From Klebsiella sp. RHBSTW-00484 (GTDB lineage: Bacteria > Pseudomonadota > Gammaproteobacteria > Enterobacterales > Enterobacteriaceae), in NCBI RefSeq assembly GCF_013705725.1, contig NZ_CP055481.1:4774001-4838000 (forward strand): DNA of 64,000 nt, given 5' to 3'. Position 1 is the first letter of the stretch. Each line of letters begins with the position of its first letter. This document shows, in pieces, positions 1 through 9,488 of this stretch. A program made the position numbers and the translations under genes. The notes beneath the pieces were generated by a model that searched no databases, was not told where the DNA came from, and was given only the letters and a program-made list of their open reading frames with translations.

Positions 1-584
1 ACCGTTCTGTCTTCTACATATACGTTAGTTCCCCAAACGTGGTTGAGCAGCTGTTCGCGGCTATAAACACGCTCCGGGTGGGTCATAAAGAAGTGTAATA
101 ATTTAAACTCGGTCGGCCCCATATCCAGCGGGTTTTCACCGGTCATGACGCGATGTGAAGAAGGATCGAGGCTCAGCCCCTGCATTTCAATCACCTCTTC
201 CACCGCCATCGGCGAAATGCGCCGCATCACGGCTTTAATTCGCGCCACCAGCTCTTTCGGCGAGAATGGCTTGGTGATGTAATCATCCGCGCCGGTTTCC
301 AGGCCGCGAACGCGATCTTCCTCTTCACCACGGGCGGTTAACATCACCACCGGAATCTCGCGGGTCATCGCTTCGCGCTTGAGCTGTTTAATAAACTGTA
401 AACCTGAACCACCCGGTAGCATCCAGTCGAGCAGGATCAAATCAGGCCAGGGTTCATTGAGTTGATTGACCGCGCTGTCAAAATCTTCCGCCTCGATGGG
501 CTGAAAGCCGTTTTGCTCCAGAACAAAGCAGACCATTTCGCGGATTGGAGCTTCATCTTCAACGACCAGAATTCTTCTCGCCAT
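1..584 (-). CDS. phoB: Phosphate regulon response regulator PhoB (3' end cut by window)
   Basis: Translating the minus strand from the ATG at 584 gives [17 protein letters not shown] and 194 codons before the window edge; E. coli PhoB has 229 residues, so about 35 C-terminal residues lie outside. The receiver domain has the acidic pair near residues 10-11, phospho-acceptor Asp53 (LLDWMLP) and the conserved Lys of ITKPF; an OmpR-type winged-helix domain begins near residue 130. PhoB is phosphorylated by PhoR when phosphate is scarce and activates Pho-box promoters, including those of phoB and phoA in this window. It is divergent from sbcD, as in E. coli. Confidence 0.97.
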   Translation of the reverse strand, partial: MARRILVVEDEAPIREMVCFVLEQNGFQPIEAEDFDSAVNQLNEPWPDLILLDWMLPGGSGLQFIKQLKREAMTREIPVVMLTARGEEEDRVRGLETGADDYITKPFSPKELVARIKAVMRRISPMAVEEVIEMQGLSLDPSSHRVMTGENPLDMGPTEFKLLHFFMTHPERVYSREQLLNHVWGTNVYVEDRT

Positions 585-637
585 TATTTACCCTGTATTT
601 TTTAGCCATCAGTATAGAAGTGCGCGGCCATTATGCG

Positions 638-661
638 TCAGATTTATGACAGATTTATGAA
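638..661 (-). promoter_or_regulatory. Pho box upstream of phoB
   Basis: Read on the minus strand, two direct repeats of a TCATAAATCTG type lie in tandem about 55 bp upstream of the phoB ATG. This closely matches the E. coli phoB Pho box (CTGTCATA repeats 11 bp apart) and implies autoregulation by PhoB. Confidence 0.85.
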
Positions 662-730
662 AAAAATGACGGGCAGATGAACAAGGGATTTTGAATTGTG
701 ACACGGACTTAACTCACCGGAGTGCAGTGT

Positions 731-936
731 TATACCCGTCATACTTCAAGTTGCTTGTGCGTTGGCTGCAGATTACTCGGCCCATCCATGGGCCTCGCCC
801 TGGCGGGCCGCCGTTACACGGCGTTCAAATCTGCTCCCGGCAGATTTGTCACTCACCCCAGTCACTTACTCATGTAAGCTCCTGGGTACTCGCTCTCTTG
901 CCGCCTTCCTGCAACTCGAATTATTTAGGGTATATA
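731..936 (+). repeat. ERIC element with internal insertion (about 206 bp)
   Basis: Both ends match the enterobacterial repetitive intergenic consensus: CCGTCATACTTCAAGTTGC on the left, the core CACCCCAGTCACTTACT and AAGCTCCTGGG, and GAATTATTTAGGGTAT on the right. The usual element is about 127 bp. This copy carries about 80 extra bases (roughly 770-849) between GTTGGCTGC and CTCACCCC. The extra segment contains its own hairpin, CAAATCTGC (826-834) with GCAGATTTG (840-848). The element fills most of the 386-bp gap between phoB and sbcD and ends about 35 bp before the sbcD start. Confidence 0.9.
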
Positions 937-970
937 ATGCCGCTTACGCTTTTTTCGCTACGGGACCACT

Positions 971-2173
971 ATGCGCATCCTTCACACTTCTGACTGGCAC
1001 CTTGGGCAAAATTTTTACAGCAAAAGCCGCGCCGCTGAGCATCAGGCGTTTCTCGATTGGCTGCTGACCAGCGCCCAGGAGCATGAGGTTGATGCCATTA
1101 TTGTCGCGGGCGATATTTTTGATACCGGCTCCCCGCCAAGCTACGCGCGTGAGCTGTATAACCGGTTTGTCGTTCAGCTACAGCAGACCGGCTGCCAACT
1201 GGTAGTACTGGCGGGAAACCACGATTCAGTGGCGACCCTCAATGAATCGCGGGATATTCTCGCCTTCCTGAAAACCACGGTAGTCGCCAATGCCGGTCAC
1301 GCTCCTTTTGTTCTGCCCTTGCGTGATGGTTCAGCGGGGGCGATTTTTTGCCCTGTGCCGTTCCTGCGCCCGCGCGAGCTGGTCACCAGCCAGGCCGGTC
1401 ACTCCAGCGGTGAAAAGCAGAAGCAGCTCCTCACCGCCATCAGCGACTACTACCAGCAGCAGTATCAGCAGGCCTGCGAACTGCGCGGCGACCGGCCGCT
1501 GCCGATTATCGCCAGCGGTCATTTGACCACCGTCGGCGCCAGCAAAAGCGACGCGGTTCGCGAAATCTATATCGGCACACTCGACGCCTTCCCGGCAAGC
1601 CACTTTCCTCCTGCCAATTACATCGCGCTTGGCCATATTCACCGGGCGCAAGTGGTGGGCGGCTGCGAGCATATTCGCTACAGCGGATCGCCCATCCCGC
1701 TGAGCTTTGACGAAACCGGGAAAAACAAAAGCGTCAACCTGGTGACCTTCACCAACGGATGCCTAACAGACGTCACGCCGCTCATCGTCCCCATTACCCA
1801 GCCGCTGGCGGTATTAAAGGGCGATTTCGCCAGCATCAGCGAGCAGTTGAATCAGTGGCAAGATAATAGCCAGCAACCCGCCGTCTGGCTGGATATTGAG
1901 ATCACCAGCGACGAGTATTTGCATGATATTCAACGTAAAATTCAGGTGCAGACCGAAACGCTACCGGTAGAAGTGCTGCTGGTGCGCCGCAGTCGCGCCC
2001 AGCGCGAGCGCATTCTGGCGGGCGAGCGCCGGGAAACGCTCAGCGAACTGCAGGTCGAAGATGTGTTTGCCCGTCGCCTGGCGCTGGAAACCCTGGAAGA
2101 GTCGCAGCAACAGCGCCTGGAGCAGCTGTTTAACGAGACGCTGCATAGCCTGAACGATGAGGATCGTCTGTGA
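971..2173 (+). CDS. sbcD: SbcCD nuclease subunit SbcD (Mre11-type)
   Basis: The 400-residue product is collinear with E. coli SbcD ([20 protein letters not shown]). Metallophosphoesterase motifs are visible: D8/H10 in SDWH, the Asp of AGDIFDTG near residue 48, GNHD near 83, SGHLTT and GHIHRAQ. With SbcC it forms the ATP-dependent exonuclease/endonuclease that cuts hairpins and blocked double-strand ends. The TGA stop overlaps the GTG start of sbcC, implying translational coupling. The ERIC just upstream probably lies in the promoter or leader. Confidence 0.97.
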   Translation: MRILHTSDWHLGQNFYSKSRAAEHQAFLDWLLTSAQEHEVDAIIVAGDIFDTGSPPSYARELYNRFVVQLQQTGCQLVVLAGNHDSVATLNESRDILAFLKTTVVANAGHAPFVLPLRDGSAGAIFCPVPFLRPRELVTSQAGHSSGEKQKQLLTAISDYYQQQYQQACELRGDRPLPIIASGHLTTVGASKSDAVREIYIGTLDAFPASHFPPANYIALGHIHRAQVVGGCEHIRYSGSPIPLSFDETGKNKSVNLVTFTNGCLTDVTPLIVPITQPLAVLKGDFASISEQLNQWQDNSQQPAVWLDIEITSDEYLHDIQRKIQVQTETLPVEVLLVRRSRAQRERILAGERRETLSELQVEDVFARRLALETLEESQQQRLEQLFNETLHSLNDEDRL

Positions 2174-5100
2174 AAATCCTGAGCTTACGTCTGAAAAACC
2201 TCAACTCGCTAAAAGGCGAGTGGAAAATCGATTTCACCGCCGAGCCGTTCGCCAGCAACGGGCTGTTTGCCATTACCGGGCCGACCGGTGCCGGAAAAAC
2301 CACCCTGCTCGACGCCATCTGTCTCGCGCTGTATCACGAAACCCCGCGCCTGAGCAGCGTGTCACAATCACAAAACGATCTGATGACCCGCGACACCGCC
2401 GAATGTCTGGCAGAAGTGGAGTTCGAGGTCAAAGGCATCGCCTACCGCGCCTTCTGGAGCCAGAATCGGGCGAGAAACCAGCCGGATGGTAATCTACAGG
2501 CCCCGCGCGTCGAACTGGCGCGCTGCGACGACGGCAAAATCCTCGCCGATAAAGTCAAAGATAAGCTGGAAATGACCGCCACCCTCACCGGGCTGGATTA
2601 TGGTCGCTTCACCCGTTCGATGCTGCTGTCGCAGGGGCAGTTCGCCGCCTTCCTCAACGCCAAACCCAAAGAGCGCGCCGAGCTGCTGGAAGAGCTAACC
2701 GGCACCGAAATTTACGGCCAGATTTCAGCACAGGTTTTTGAAAAACATAAGCTTGCCCGCATCGAGCTGGAAAAACTTCAGGCCCAGGCTTCCGGCGTCC
2801 TGCTGCTGAGTGACGAGCAGCAACAAGCGCTCCAGCAAAGTTTGCAAGTACTTACCGATGAGGAAAAACAGCAGGTTAGCGAGCAAACCAGCCTGCAAAA
2901 CGCCCGCCAATGGCTGATGCGTCGTGAAGAGCTGACGACAGAAAATCTGAAGGCCCAGGCCACGCTGCGCGAGGCGCAGTCTGCGCTCGAACAGGCGCAG
3001 CCGCAGCTGACCGCACTGCTCAATGCGCAGCCCGCCGAACACTTGCGCCCGCATTGGACACGCCAGCAGGAACAAGCCGCCGCGCTGGCGCAAACCCGCC
3101 ACCAGAGAGAAGAAGTAAATACTCGCTTACATGAACGGCTACGGCTGCGGGCAGGCATTCGCCTCGCCGCCCAGCAGCAGTCCGAACGCCTGCGCGCCCA
3201 CCAGCACACGCTATCCGCATGGCTAAAAGAGCACGACCGCTATCAGCAGTGGGGAAATGCGCTGGCGGGCTGGCGGGCAGCGTTTCAACAGCAGGCCCGC
3301 GATGCGCAGCAGCAATCCACCCTGCAACAGCGCCTGACGGAAACGACCCGCAGGCTGGCTGAACTCCCTTCCGCCACGCTAACGCTGGATGCCGAACAAG
3401 TGGCCCTCGAGTTGACGCAGCACGCAAAGGCCCGGCCTCTGCGTCAGCAGCTTTCTTCTCTCTATAGCCAGCTACAGCCGCTCAGCCAACGGTTATTACA
3501 GCTAAATGCCGCCGAACAGGCCAGCAAACAGGAACAGGAAAAGCTAGAAGCGACTCTGGCCCAGCGCCGACAGGCCTATAAAGAGAAGAATCAGCAGTTC
3601 AGCGATGTGAAAGCCCTGTGTGAAATGGAGGCGCGGATTGCCGGACTTGAGGCCGATCGCGCCCGTCTCCAGCCCGGCTCGCCGTGCCCGCTCTGCGGTT
3701 CCGAACAGCATCCGGCTATCGCCGAGTATCAGGCGCTGGTTCCCGGCGTTAACCAGGCGCGTCGTGATACGCTAGAGCGCGAAGTTAAACAGCTAGCAGA
3801 GGCCGGGGCACAGCTTCGCGGCGAGCTGGATGCGCTGCTTAAACAGCAGCAAAAAGAGACCGCCGAGAAAACATCCCTTCTCCAACAGGAGCAAGCGCTC
3901 ACATCACAATGGCAGGAGACGATCGCCGGATTAAATATCGACCTGAAGCCGAAGGATGATATTCCCGGCTGGCTGGATGCGCAGCAAGAGCATGAACAAC
4001 GGCTATATCAACACCAACAACGCTTGAACTGGCAGGCCCAGCAGCATGAGTGCCAGCAGCAGCTGCAACAGCTTCAGCAAGAACAAGAGCAGCGCAGCGT
4101 CGCACTGGCGGCTGAGCTGAGCGCGTTTGCTCTGAGCTTACCCGCCCCAGACCAGGCCACGAACTGGTTAGCGCTGCGGGAAGAAGAGACACGCAGCTGG
4201 CAAAACAAACAGAACGAAGCCACGGCTATTCAGGAGCAGCTCCAGCAGTTGACGCCGCTACTGGAAGCACTACCGGAAACCGAGCAACAGGCCGAGCCCG
4301 CGCCGCTGGAAGGCTGGCGTCAGGTGCACGACGATTGCCTGGCGCTTCAGAGCCAGTGGCAAACGCTGGGGCAACAGGAAAATCAGCAGCAAACTCAGCT
4401 AACGGAGACCGAAAAACAGTTCAGCACCGCGCTGGCCGCCAGTCCGTTCTCCGACCAGCAGGCATTCCTTGCCGCACTGCTGGATGAAGAGACGCGCCAG
4501 CGCCTCGAACGGCTGAAGCAGACGCTGGAGAGCACGCTACAGCAGAATCAGGCGCTGGCGCTACGGGCCCGTGAAACGCTGGATAGCCACAGTCAGCAAC
4601 CGCCAGCAGAAACGGACATCAGCCAGCCGCTTGAGCAAGTACAAGAAAAACTCCAGCAACTGGCATTGCGACTGCGCGAGAACAGTGCCCGTCAGGGCGA
4701 GATTCGCCAGCAACTGAAGCAGAATAGCGAAAACCAGCAGCGTCAGCAGGCGCTGCGTCAGGAGATGGAACGCGCGGCTCAGGAAGTGGAGGACTGGGCG
4801 TGGCTGAACTCGCTTATCGGCTCCAAAGAGGGCGATAAATTCCGTAAATTCGCCCAGGGGCTGACGCTGGATAATCTGGTGTGGCTGGCCAACCATCAGC
4901 TCAACCGCCTGCATGGTCGCTATCTGTTGCAACGTAAAGCCAGCGAAGCGCTGGAGCTGGAAGTGGTCGATACCTGGCAAGCGGATGCGGTGCGCGACAC
5001 GCGAACCCTTTCCGGTGGCGAGAGCTTCCTCGTTAGCCTCGCGCTGGCGCTGGCGCTGTCCGACCTGGTGAGTCACAAAACGCGGATTGATTCGCTATTT

Positions 5101-5304
5101 CTTGATGAGGGATTCGGTACTCTGGATAGCGAAACCCTTGATACCGCGCTGGATGCGCTGGATGCGCTTAACGCCAGCGGCAAGGTCATCGGCGTGATTA
5201 GCCACGTCGAGGCGATGAAAGAGCGTATTCCGGTACAAATCAAGGTTAAGAAAATCAACGGACTGGGCTATAGCCGCCTGGATAAAACCTTCGCCGTCGA
5301 CTAG
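2170..5304 (+). CDS. sbcC: SbcCD nuclease subunit SbcC (Rad50-type SMC ATPase)
   Basis: A 1044-residue SMC-like protein with Walker [10 protein letters not shown] at residues 37-45, a very long Gln/Glu/Leu-rich coiled coil, a zinc-hook CxxC (C506 and C509 in [10 protein letters not shown]), a second coiled coil, the signature LSGGESF near 946 and Walker [13 protein letters not shown]. It is the ATPase and DNA-tethering partner of SbcD. The start is GTG at 2170, overlapping the sbcD stop by four bases. Length and layout match E. coli SbcC (1048 residues). Confidence 0.97.
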   Translation: MKILSLRLKNLNSLKGEWKIDFTAEPFASNGLFAITGPTGAGKTTLLDAICLALYHETPRLSSVSQSQNDLMTRDTAECLAEVEFEVKGIAYRAFWSQNRARNQPDGNLQAPRVELARCDDGKILADKVKDKLEMTATLTGLDYGRFTRSMLLSQGQFAAFLNAKPKERAELLEELTGTEIYGQISAQVFEKHKLARIELEKLQAQASGVLLLSDEQQQALQQSLQVLTDEEKQQVSEQTSLQNARQWLMRREELTTENLKAQATLREAQSALEQAQPQLTALLNAQPAEHLRPHWTRQQEQAAALAQTRHQREEVNTRLHERLRLRAGIRLAAQQQSERLRAHQHTLSAWLKEHDRYQQWGNALAGWRAAFQQQARDAQQQSTLQQRLTETTRRLAELPSATLTLDAEQVALELTQHAKARPLRQQLSSLYSQLQPLSQRLLQLNAAEQASKQEQEKLEATLAQRRQAYKEKNQQFSDVKALCEMEARIAGLEADRARLQPGSPCPLCGSEQHPAIAEYQALVPGVNQARRDTLEREVKQLAEAGAQLRGELDALLKQQQKETAEKTSLLQQEQALTSQWQETIAGLNIDLKPKDDIPGWLDAQQEHEQRLYQHQQRLNWQAQQHECQQQLQQLQQEQEQRSVALAAELSAFALSLPAPDQATNWLALREEETRSWQNKQNEATAIQEQLQQLTPLLEALPETEQQAEPAPLEGWRQVHDDCLALQSQWQTLGQQENQQQTQLTETEKQFSTALAASPFSDQQAFLAALLDEETRQRLERLKQTLESTLQQNQALALRARETLDSHSQQPPAETDISQPLEQVQEKLQQLALRLRENSARQGEIRQQLKQNSENQQRQQALRQEMERAAQEVEDWAWLNSLIGSKEGDKFRKFAQGLTLDNLVWLANHQLNRLHGRYLLQRKASEALELEVVDTWQADAVRDTRTLSGGESFLVSLALALALSDLVSHKTRIDSLFLDEGFGTLDSETLDTALDALDALNASGKVIGVISHVEAMKERIPVQIKVKKINGLGYSRLDKTFAVD

Positions 5305-5332
5305 TTCTCCCCCCATCAATATCCTCAAAAAA

Positions 5333-5356
5333 GGCCTCTTCCTTCGGGGAGAGGCC
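5333..5356 (+). terminator. Probable terminator after sbcC
   Basis: GGCCTCTTCC and GGGAGAGGCC form a 10-bp stem (one G-U pair) around a TTCG tetraloop, 28 bases after the sbcC stop. Only a short T run (CATTTT) follows. Confidence 0.75.
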
Positions 5357-5414
5357 GCATTTTGCCGTTCGGCGCATTACATACAACCATTCCATTCACG
5401 ATTAATCTTGATAT

Positions 5415-5490
5415 TGCACGAATTTGCATGATAGTTTATCTTAAAGCTCAGTTATGATTGTTAATCATGTATTTCGTGCAAATTCGTGCA
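5415..5490. promoter_or_regulatory. Perfect 14-bp inverted repeat upstream of the DUF4406-type gene (putative operator)
   Basis: TGCACGAATTTGCA at 5415-5428 and its exact complement TGCAAATTCGTGCA at 5477-5490 are separated by 48 bases. The right arm holds two tandem TTCGTGCA-like units (5474-5480, 5484-5490). The intervening DNA is AT-rich and contains the near-palindrome TGATTGTTAATCA. The pair sits 85-160 bp before the start at 5575, a normal place for operators that bind a dimer at two sites and loop. The protein that binds is unknown. Confidence 0.55.
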
Positions 5491-5574
5491 TTAACAGTTT
5501 TGACTGACGGAAAGTGCCACAGGAAAGGAAACCTTCAACAGCACTCCCTTTCACGCATCAAGAAGGTCTTAAAC

Positions 5575-5937
5575 ATGAAAAGCTCTCTTATTTTGATCGC
5601 CGGCCCGGTACGCAGCGGCACCAATAATCGTCCGGAATTAATCGACGCTAACCTGAACAACATGGCGCAGGTTGCGCTAAGCGTTTACCAAAAAGGTCAT
5701 ATCCCCGTGGTCGGCGAATGGTTGGCTTTACCTGTTGCCAAAGCGGCAGGTTCAAAGGAAATTGGCGATCCGATTAGCGAGGAGTATCTCTATCCCGTCG
5801 CGCACCGTTTGATTAGCCGTTGTAACGCTATTTTGCGGATGCCGGGCGAATCCAAAGGGGCAGATCTGGATATTCAGGAAGGAGAAAAACTGGGGATCCC
5901 CATTTACTATGGTCTGGAAGAGATCCCAGATTGCTGA
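5575..5937 (+). CDS. DUF4406 / nucleoside 2-deoxyribosyltransferase-like protein
   Basis: The start is the ATG at 5575 (MKSSLILIAGPVRSGTNNRP), preceded by AGAAGG; an upstream extension of the frame lacks coding character. The product has 120 residues. The N-terminal GPVRSGTNN with hydrophobic strand, the central DPISEEYLYPVAHRLISRCNAILRMPG and the late PIYYGLEEIP fit the small Rossmann-like fold shared by DUF4406 and nucleoside deoxyribosyltransferase-like proteins. Substrate and role are unknown. It is a single-gene unit between sbcC and the fidL-like gene, not present at this place in E. coli, with a notable inverted repeat upstream. Confidence 0.7.
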   Translation: MKSSLILIAGPVRSGTNNRPELIDANLNNMAQVALSVYQKGHIPVVGEWLALPVAKAAGSKEIGDPISEEYLYPVAHRLISRCNAILRMPGESKGADLDIQEGEKLGIPIYYGLEEIPDC

Positions 5938-5982
5938 CAGCATCATCCCTTTCCCATATTTGAATAGATAATGAATGAAATG

Positions 5983-6034
5983 GGGCGCAAATCGGCTTGA
6001 ATTCCCCTTGCCGGAAGGGAATATTTTTGCGCCC
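5983..6034 (+). terminator. Nested hairpin after the DUF4406-type gene
   Basis: The arms GGGCGCAAA (5983-5991) and TTTGCGCCC (6026-6034) are perfectly complementary. Between them ATTCCC (6001-6006) and GGGAAT (6017-6022) form a second hairpin. It lies 45 bp after the stop codon, between convergent genes, so it may act as a terminator for either; it lacks a T tract after the outer stem on the plus strand. Confidence 0.45.
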
Positions 6035-6111
6035 ACATATGCTCTCTGCTATTAACAGAGGTGATTACACTTATATCCTTCAAAGGCTATCAACTGCGTA
6101 TTCTGAGCCTG

Positions 6112-6588
6112 TCAGGTAACTTTACCTATCTTATTTTGCCGGGCACAAAGAAAAAAAGGTGTCGAAACACCACGTAAATAGAGACCATTTTGACCAACGC
6201 GGTACATTCCCAAATTGAACCGATGACTATATATTTCCTCCATCAATGCATCAGGGGCTTTATCCGTCTCGGTTTTAATATCAACTCGATTGATCATGAT
6301 GTCATATAGATTACCATTAAGCTCATCGCTCCAGCTAAACCATATTTTTCGATTGACCAGCCATAGTTCTTTATGGTCAGTTAGCGTGCCATAAAGATTC
6401 ACAAACCCCTTACCATTTTCCATCATAAATAATGATGCCGTGATGTCCAGAGTCACTTTATTATCTTGTCTTTCAATGGTATGTAACACTTCAGCCTCAC
6501 AGCGAATCCCCAAATCTGACGATGATCTGTCCATCACTACTAATACGACCGCCACTAAAACAACAATAACGACAAGGTAATATTTCAT
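6112..6588 (-). CDS. FidL-like inner-membrane protein
   Basis: The start is taken at 6588 (MKYYLVVIVVLVAVVLVVMD), with a GGAGGG ribosome site directly upstream, rather than the longer frame from 6600. The 158-residue product has one N-terminal membrane helix (about 3-18) and a soluble domain presumably in the periplasm, with RCEAEVLHTI and a C-terminal LCARQNKIG. It resembles the FidL-like proteins that sit beside MarT/CadC-like regulators in Salmonella SPI-3 and Klebsiella. Its ATG overlaps the stop of the upstream regulator gene (ATGA), so the two are translated together. Its biochemical role is not known; I infer modulation of the partner regulator. Confidence 0.65.
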   Translation of the reverse strand: MKYYLVVIVVLVAVVLVVMDRSSSDLGIRCEAEVLHTIERQDNKVTLDITASLFMMENGKGFVNLYGTLTDHKELWLVNRKIWFSWSDELNGNLYDIMINRVDIKTETDKAPDALMEEIYSHRFNLGMYRVGQNGLYLRGVSTPFFLCARQNKIGKVT

Positions 6589-7373
6589 GCCCCCCTCCAT
6601 GAAACTGTTTTACTATTTTCACAGCGAGTGTATTTCCCGTTACCTGCGCGCTGACACCAGGCAAAAAAAGTCATTATTCTCCGTTTCCCTGGTTCTTCAT
6701 AATGGGTGATAAATACATCTCGTGGGTAGCCTTCACAGTTCAAGCTGATATTATCTTTATCCATAATTGATACAACTTCATGCTGACTCAATGGCGTATC
6801 CTGTACCGAATAAAAACGGCATTGAGAAAGAGTAAAAAGATAGCGTTCAGAAATTACCGGTAAAGATGAAGGCGGCAACCACCAGATAGCCGCCGCGATC
6901 GCTAACCCGCCGCAGCCAATAAAAAAAATTACCTGAGTTATTTTTCGCCAGTTTATAAGCGGTTTAACCTCAGGTTGAGTCTCGACATACTCAATCATCC
7001 CGGTGTTTGAGATAGGTTCTTCTTCGCTGGCGCTGACTATATTTTCTTCAACTTGTGCCTGAAAAACGATGCCCTTTTTTGGCAACGTCGTTATCAATAC
7101 CGTTTGCGGCAGTAAAGAGGTAAGATTTCGACGCAATATGCTTAAATAATTATTCAGATTACTATTGGATGCCCGATAGCCATATTCTTCCCAAACGCGC
7201 ACCAATAATTCTTCACGCGTGATCATAGTTCCGTTTGTTTTTATAAGCTCACTAAGCAATCGTGCCGATGGCGCGGGCAAGACAAGCGTATTTTCCTGCT
7301 CACCGTTAATAGATAACGCCATCGTTTCTTCGTCAAAATAAATACAGCCTTCAATAATGTATAATTTATTCAT
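6585..7373 (-). CDS. MarT/CadC-like transmembrane winged-helix regulator
   Basis: The 262-residue protein starts with an OmpR/ToxR-type winged-helix domain (about 10-110; REELLVRVWEEYGYRASNSNLNNYLSILRRNL is its DNA-recognition part). A linker is followed by one membrane helix (about 148-168, VIFFIGCGGLAIAAAIWWLP) and a short C-terminal region with three cysteines (CRFY, NCEGY, WCQRAGN). This is the one-component ToxR/CadC/MarT layout: cytoplasmic DNA binding, periplasmic sensing. Likely targets are nearby, either the divergent EAL gene at 7643 or the fimbrial operon; this is inference from position and from MarT, which activates the adhesin gene misL in Salmonella. Confidence 0.75.
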   Translation of the reverse strand: MNKLYIIEGCIYFDEETMALSINGEQENTLVLPAPSARLLSELIKTNGTMITREELLVRVWEEYGYRASNSNLNNYLSILRRNLTSLLPQTVLITTLPKKGIVFQAQVEENIVSASEEEPISNTGMIEYVETQPEVKPLINWRKITQVIFFIGCGGLAIAAAIWWLPPSSLPVISERYLFTLSQCRFYSVQDTPLSQHEVVSIMDKDNISLNCEGYPRDVFITHYEEPGKRRIMTFFAWCQRAGNGKYTRCENSKTVSWRGA

Positions 7374-7477
7374 TGCTATTTACATCTACTTGCAGCATTG
7401 ATCCGCCTGGAAAAACAACTACCGCAAATTTTTGCCCCAGTTTTATTTCCGATGGGTTAAAAACTCATTTTATCGAA

Positions 7478-7511
7478 TATGGTATCAACAACAAAAGAAT
7501 TAAATACCATA
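7478..7511. promoter_or_regulatory. 8-bp inverted repeat in the divergent marT-like / EAL promoter region
   Basis: TATGGTAT (7478-7485) and ATACCATA (7504-7511) are perfectly complementary and 18 bp apart in the AT-rich 269-bp region between the two divergent genes. It is a candidate operator only; short inverted repeats arise readily in AT-rich DNA. Confidence 0.3.
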
Positions 7512-7642
7512 ATTACCCATAAAAAACATAAATAACAGTACAAAAAACTATGTTTTTCGCTTTAATTCAATTAATAACACCAATAAAAAGTCTAATAACT
7601 AGAATAATAATCCAATATGAACGTAAGAGTACAAACAAAGTA

Positions 7643-8296
7643 ATGGATAGAGTAAAAAACATTCGCCTACAACCAATATTCGATCTGCACAACGCACAGA
7701 TCTTTGGTTATGAAGTGTTGTCCGAAATTTCTACGACAACTGATAATGAAGCGTGGTTTCACCATCAATCTGCCAATCAACTACTGGCTCTATACCAATG
7801 GCAACTACAGCAGCCGGAACTTTTATCGATAAAAGGCATGTTGTTTTTAAATCTACCTTTCGCCGCATTACAGCTTCCAGAAATCGAAAAGCAGCTTGCT
7901 GGGAAGCCTCGCAATACTATTATTGAAATGCAGGATCCTGAAATACTCCTGACAATGAATGCAGAGCAGGTTATGAAACTGCGCCAACAATTGGCAAAAC
8001 TCAGCCGGGCAGGACTCTCTATTTGGCTTGATGATTATCATCCAAACTATAGCGCTGCACTTAATCAACTCAACTGGCATTTCGGTGGAGTGAAAATTGA
8101 CCGCCATGCTTTTCAAATGCACCGCCATTCACCGGATATGCTCATTGAACTGGTTAACCGAGCTCGTCGCTATGGCAGCAATATATTGATTGAAGGGATA
8201 GAAACGGAAGACGATCTGTTCGCGGTACTGCAGTCATCTGCCGATTTAGCGCAGGGGTTCTTCTGGTCGGAACTACGAATCCCCGTCATTCATTGA
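7643..8296 (+). CDS. EAL-domain protein (putative c-di-GMP phosphodiesterase)
   Basis: I use the ATG at 7643 (MDRVKNIRLQPIFDLHN); the frame stays open to 7550 but that part reads as AT-rich leader. The 217 residues are a stand-alone EAL domain: EVL replaces EAL near residue 25, followed by FLNL, IIEMQDPE, LDDYHPNYSAAL, VKIDR, LIEGIET and LAQGFFW. The catalytic acidic residues, the Asp-Asp pair and the Lys appear present, so activity on c-di-GMP is possible although the signature is changed. Adjacent to a fimbrial operon, it recalls FimK, an EAL protein linked to Klebsiella type 1 fimbriae. It is convergent with the adhesin gene. Confidence 0.8.
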   Translation: MDRVKNIRLQPIFDLHNAQIFGYEVLSEISTTTDNEAWFHHQSANQLLALYQWQLQQPELLSIKGMLFLNLPFAALQLPEIEKQLAGKPRNTIIEMQDPEILLTMNAEQVMKLRQQLAKLSRAGLSIWLDDYHPNYSAALNQLNWHFGGVKIDRHAFQMHRHSPDMLIELVNRARRYGSNILIEGIETEDDLFAVLQSSADLAQGFFWSELRIPVIH

Positions 8297-8301
8297 AACC
8301 A

Positions 8302-8329
8302 TCCCGACCAGCGCAACTGCTGGTCGGGA
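8302..8329. terminator. Bidirectional terminator between EAL gene and fimbrial operon
   Basis: TCCCGACCAGC and GCTGGTCGGGA form a perfect 11-bp stem with a 6-base loop between two convergent stop codons (8296 and 8339). There is no long T tract on either side, so efficiency is uncertain. Confidence 0.65.
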
Positions 8330-8338
8330 CAAGAGATG

Positions 8339-9484
8339 CTAATCGTAATTAAACATCAGCTGCGCTGTTCCAAGCACACTGCCTGTTGATAGCACAGACC
8401 TATCGTAGACCTGATAGTAAGCAACGAGTCTTAGCGATGTGAGTGGAGAAACTTCCTGTCCTTCTGAATAGCGCATCAATTCGGTAGAGCCTGGCGCACT
8501 CCCGATCCCATTGGCAATGGCCACCTTTGTACCTCCAGGCAAACGCAAAGCAATCCCTACCCCTAACGCATCGCTGTCATCGTTCACCAGCACATAGCCA
8601 GTCTCGCCATCATCAATCAAATCATTACTCGCCAGCCATGCGGAGATATTACGAGTAACCTGAGTCCCCCCCTTAAGGTTGACGCATTCAACAGGGATAC
8701 TAAACGCTCGCTCACCAGCCGTGTTTTTGACCTGAAGTTCATCAATTGAAATGGGGTTCAGAAGTACTGTTAAATCATGGGGTAAGTCACAGGTTGTCTC
8801 ATTGGGTTCGAACTGAATGGACAACATTTCAAAAGCGATAAAGTGATCGGTATTCCATCCCGATGCTGGTGTGCTCTGTTGAACATACCCCATGACCTCG
8901 TCACCATAGGTATATTTATTCCCGGTAATCCCACCATATCCGTTATCTGCCCCACCATGACCGCTCATGACCACAGAAGGCAGATTAAATCTGCCGTTAA
9001 CAACAGTAACAAATCGCCCTTCAACATCTTGTGGCCTTTCTTTGAGCAATTCAGCCGTCATGACATAGGTAGTTTGATAACGTGCAATACTGTAAACCCC
9101 CGGTAACCCGCGGATTTTTGTTTTCTCCGGCCCTGTGACTTTGACGTTAAATTTAATCCAGTCATAAGAGTCATTTCTGGAACTGGTAAATAATACATAA
9201 AATGGCCCATCACCAATCGCACTAAAAAAAAAGGCATTATCTGCTGTACCCAGGCAGTTCATTTTTCCTGTCCAACTGGTATTCCAGGTAAATGATACCT
9301 TGTTTTTATTCAGGAATGCCGTCGATAAGTTGAGCGATTTTAACGACTCCTGAACACGTTTTTTTTTAAAAACAAAACCGTAGGGATCGCAGGTGTTCAC
9401 CACCACACCTTTATCCATATCCGCTCTGGCACCAGTAGCATATCCAGAAATTACTAACACCATTAACAACCATAACTTAGACAT
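8339..9484 (-). CDS. Fimbrial tip adhesin-like subunit
   Basis: The start is set at 9484 (MSKLWLLMVLVISGYATGARA), which gives a clean signal peptide cut before DMDKG; the longer frame to 9547 overlaps the usher. The 381-residue protein is twice the length of a pilin. The N-terminal half (about 22-230) looks like a receptor-binding domain with few recognisable motifs; the C-terminal half (about 240-381) has a pilin fold with a cysteine pair (TCDLPHD, VECVN) and a terminal TAQLMFNYD beta-strand, with Tyr next to last as chaperone-bound subunits have. It is last in the operon, the usual place for the adhesin. Confidence 0.75.
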   Translation of the reverse strand: MSKLWLLMVLVISGYATGARADMDKGVVVNTCDPYGFVFKKKRVQESLKSLNLSTAFLNKNKVSFTWNTSWTGKMNCLGTADNAFFFSAIGDGPFYVLFTSSRNDSYDWIKFNVKVTGPEKTKIRGLPGVYSIARYQTTYVMTAELLKERPQDVEGRFVTVVNGRFNLPSVVMSGHGGADNGYGGITGNKYTYGDEVMGYVQQSTPASGWNTDHFIAFEMLSIQFEPNETTCDLPHDLTVLLNPISIDELQVKNTAGERAFSIPVECVNLKGGTQVTRNISAWLASNDLIDDGETGYVLVNDDSDALGVGIALRLPGGTKVAIANGIGSAPGSTELMRYSEGQEVSPLTSLRLVAYYQVYDRSVLSTGSVLGTAQLMFNYD

Positions 9485-9488
9485 GAAA

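Noticed and set aside
691..1067. Two open frames of about 100 codons before sbcD
   Set aside because: They run through the ERIC element and into sbcD out of frame; no protein-like composition.
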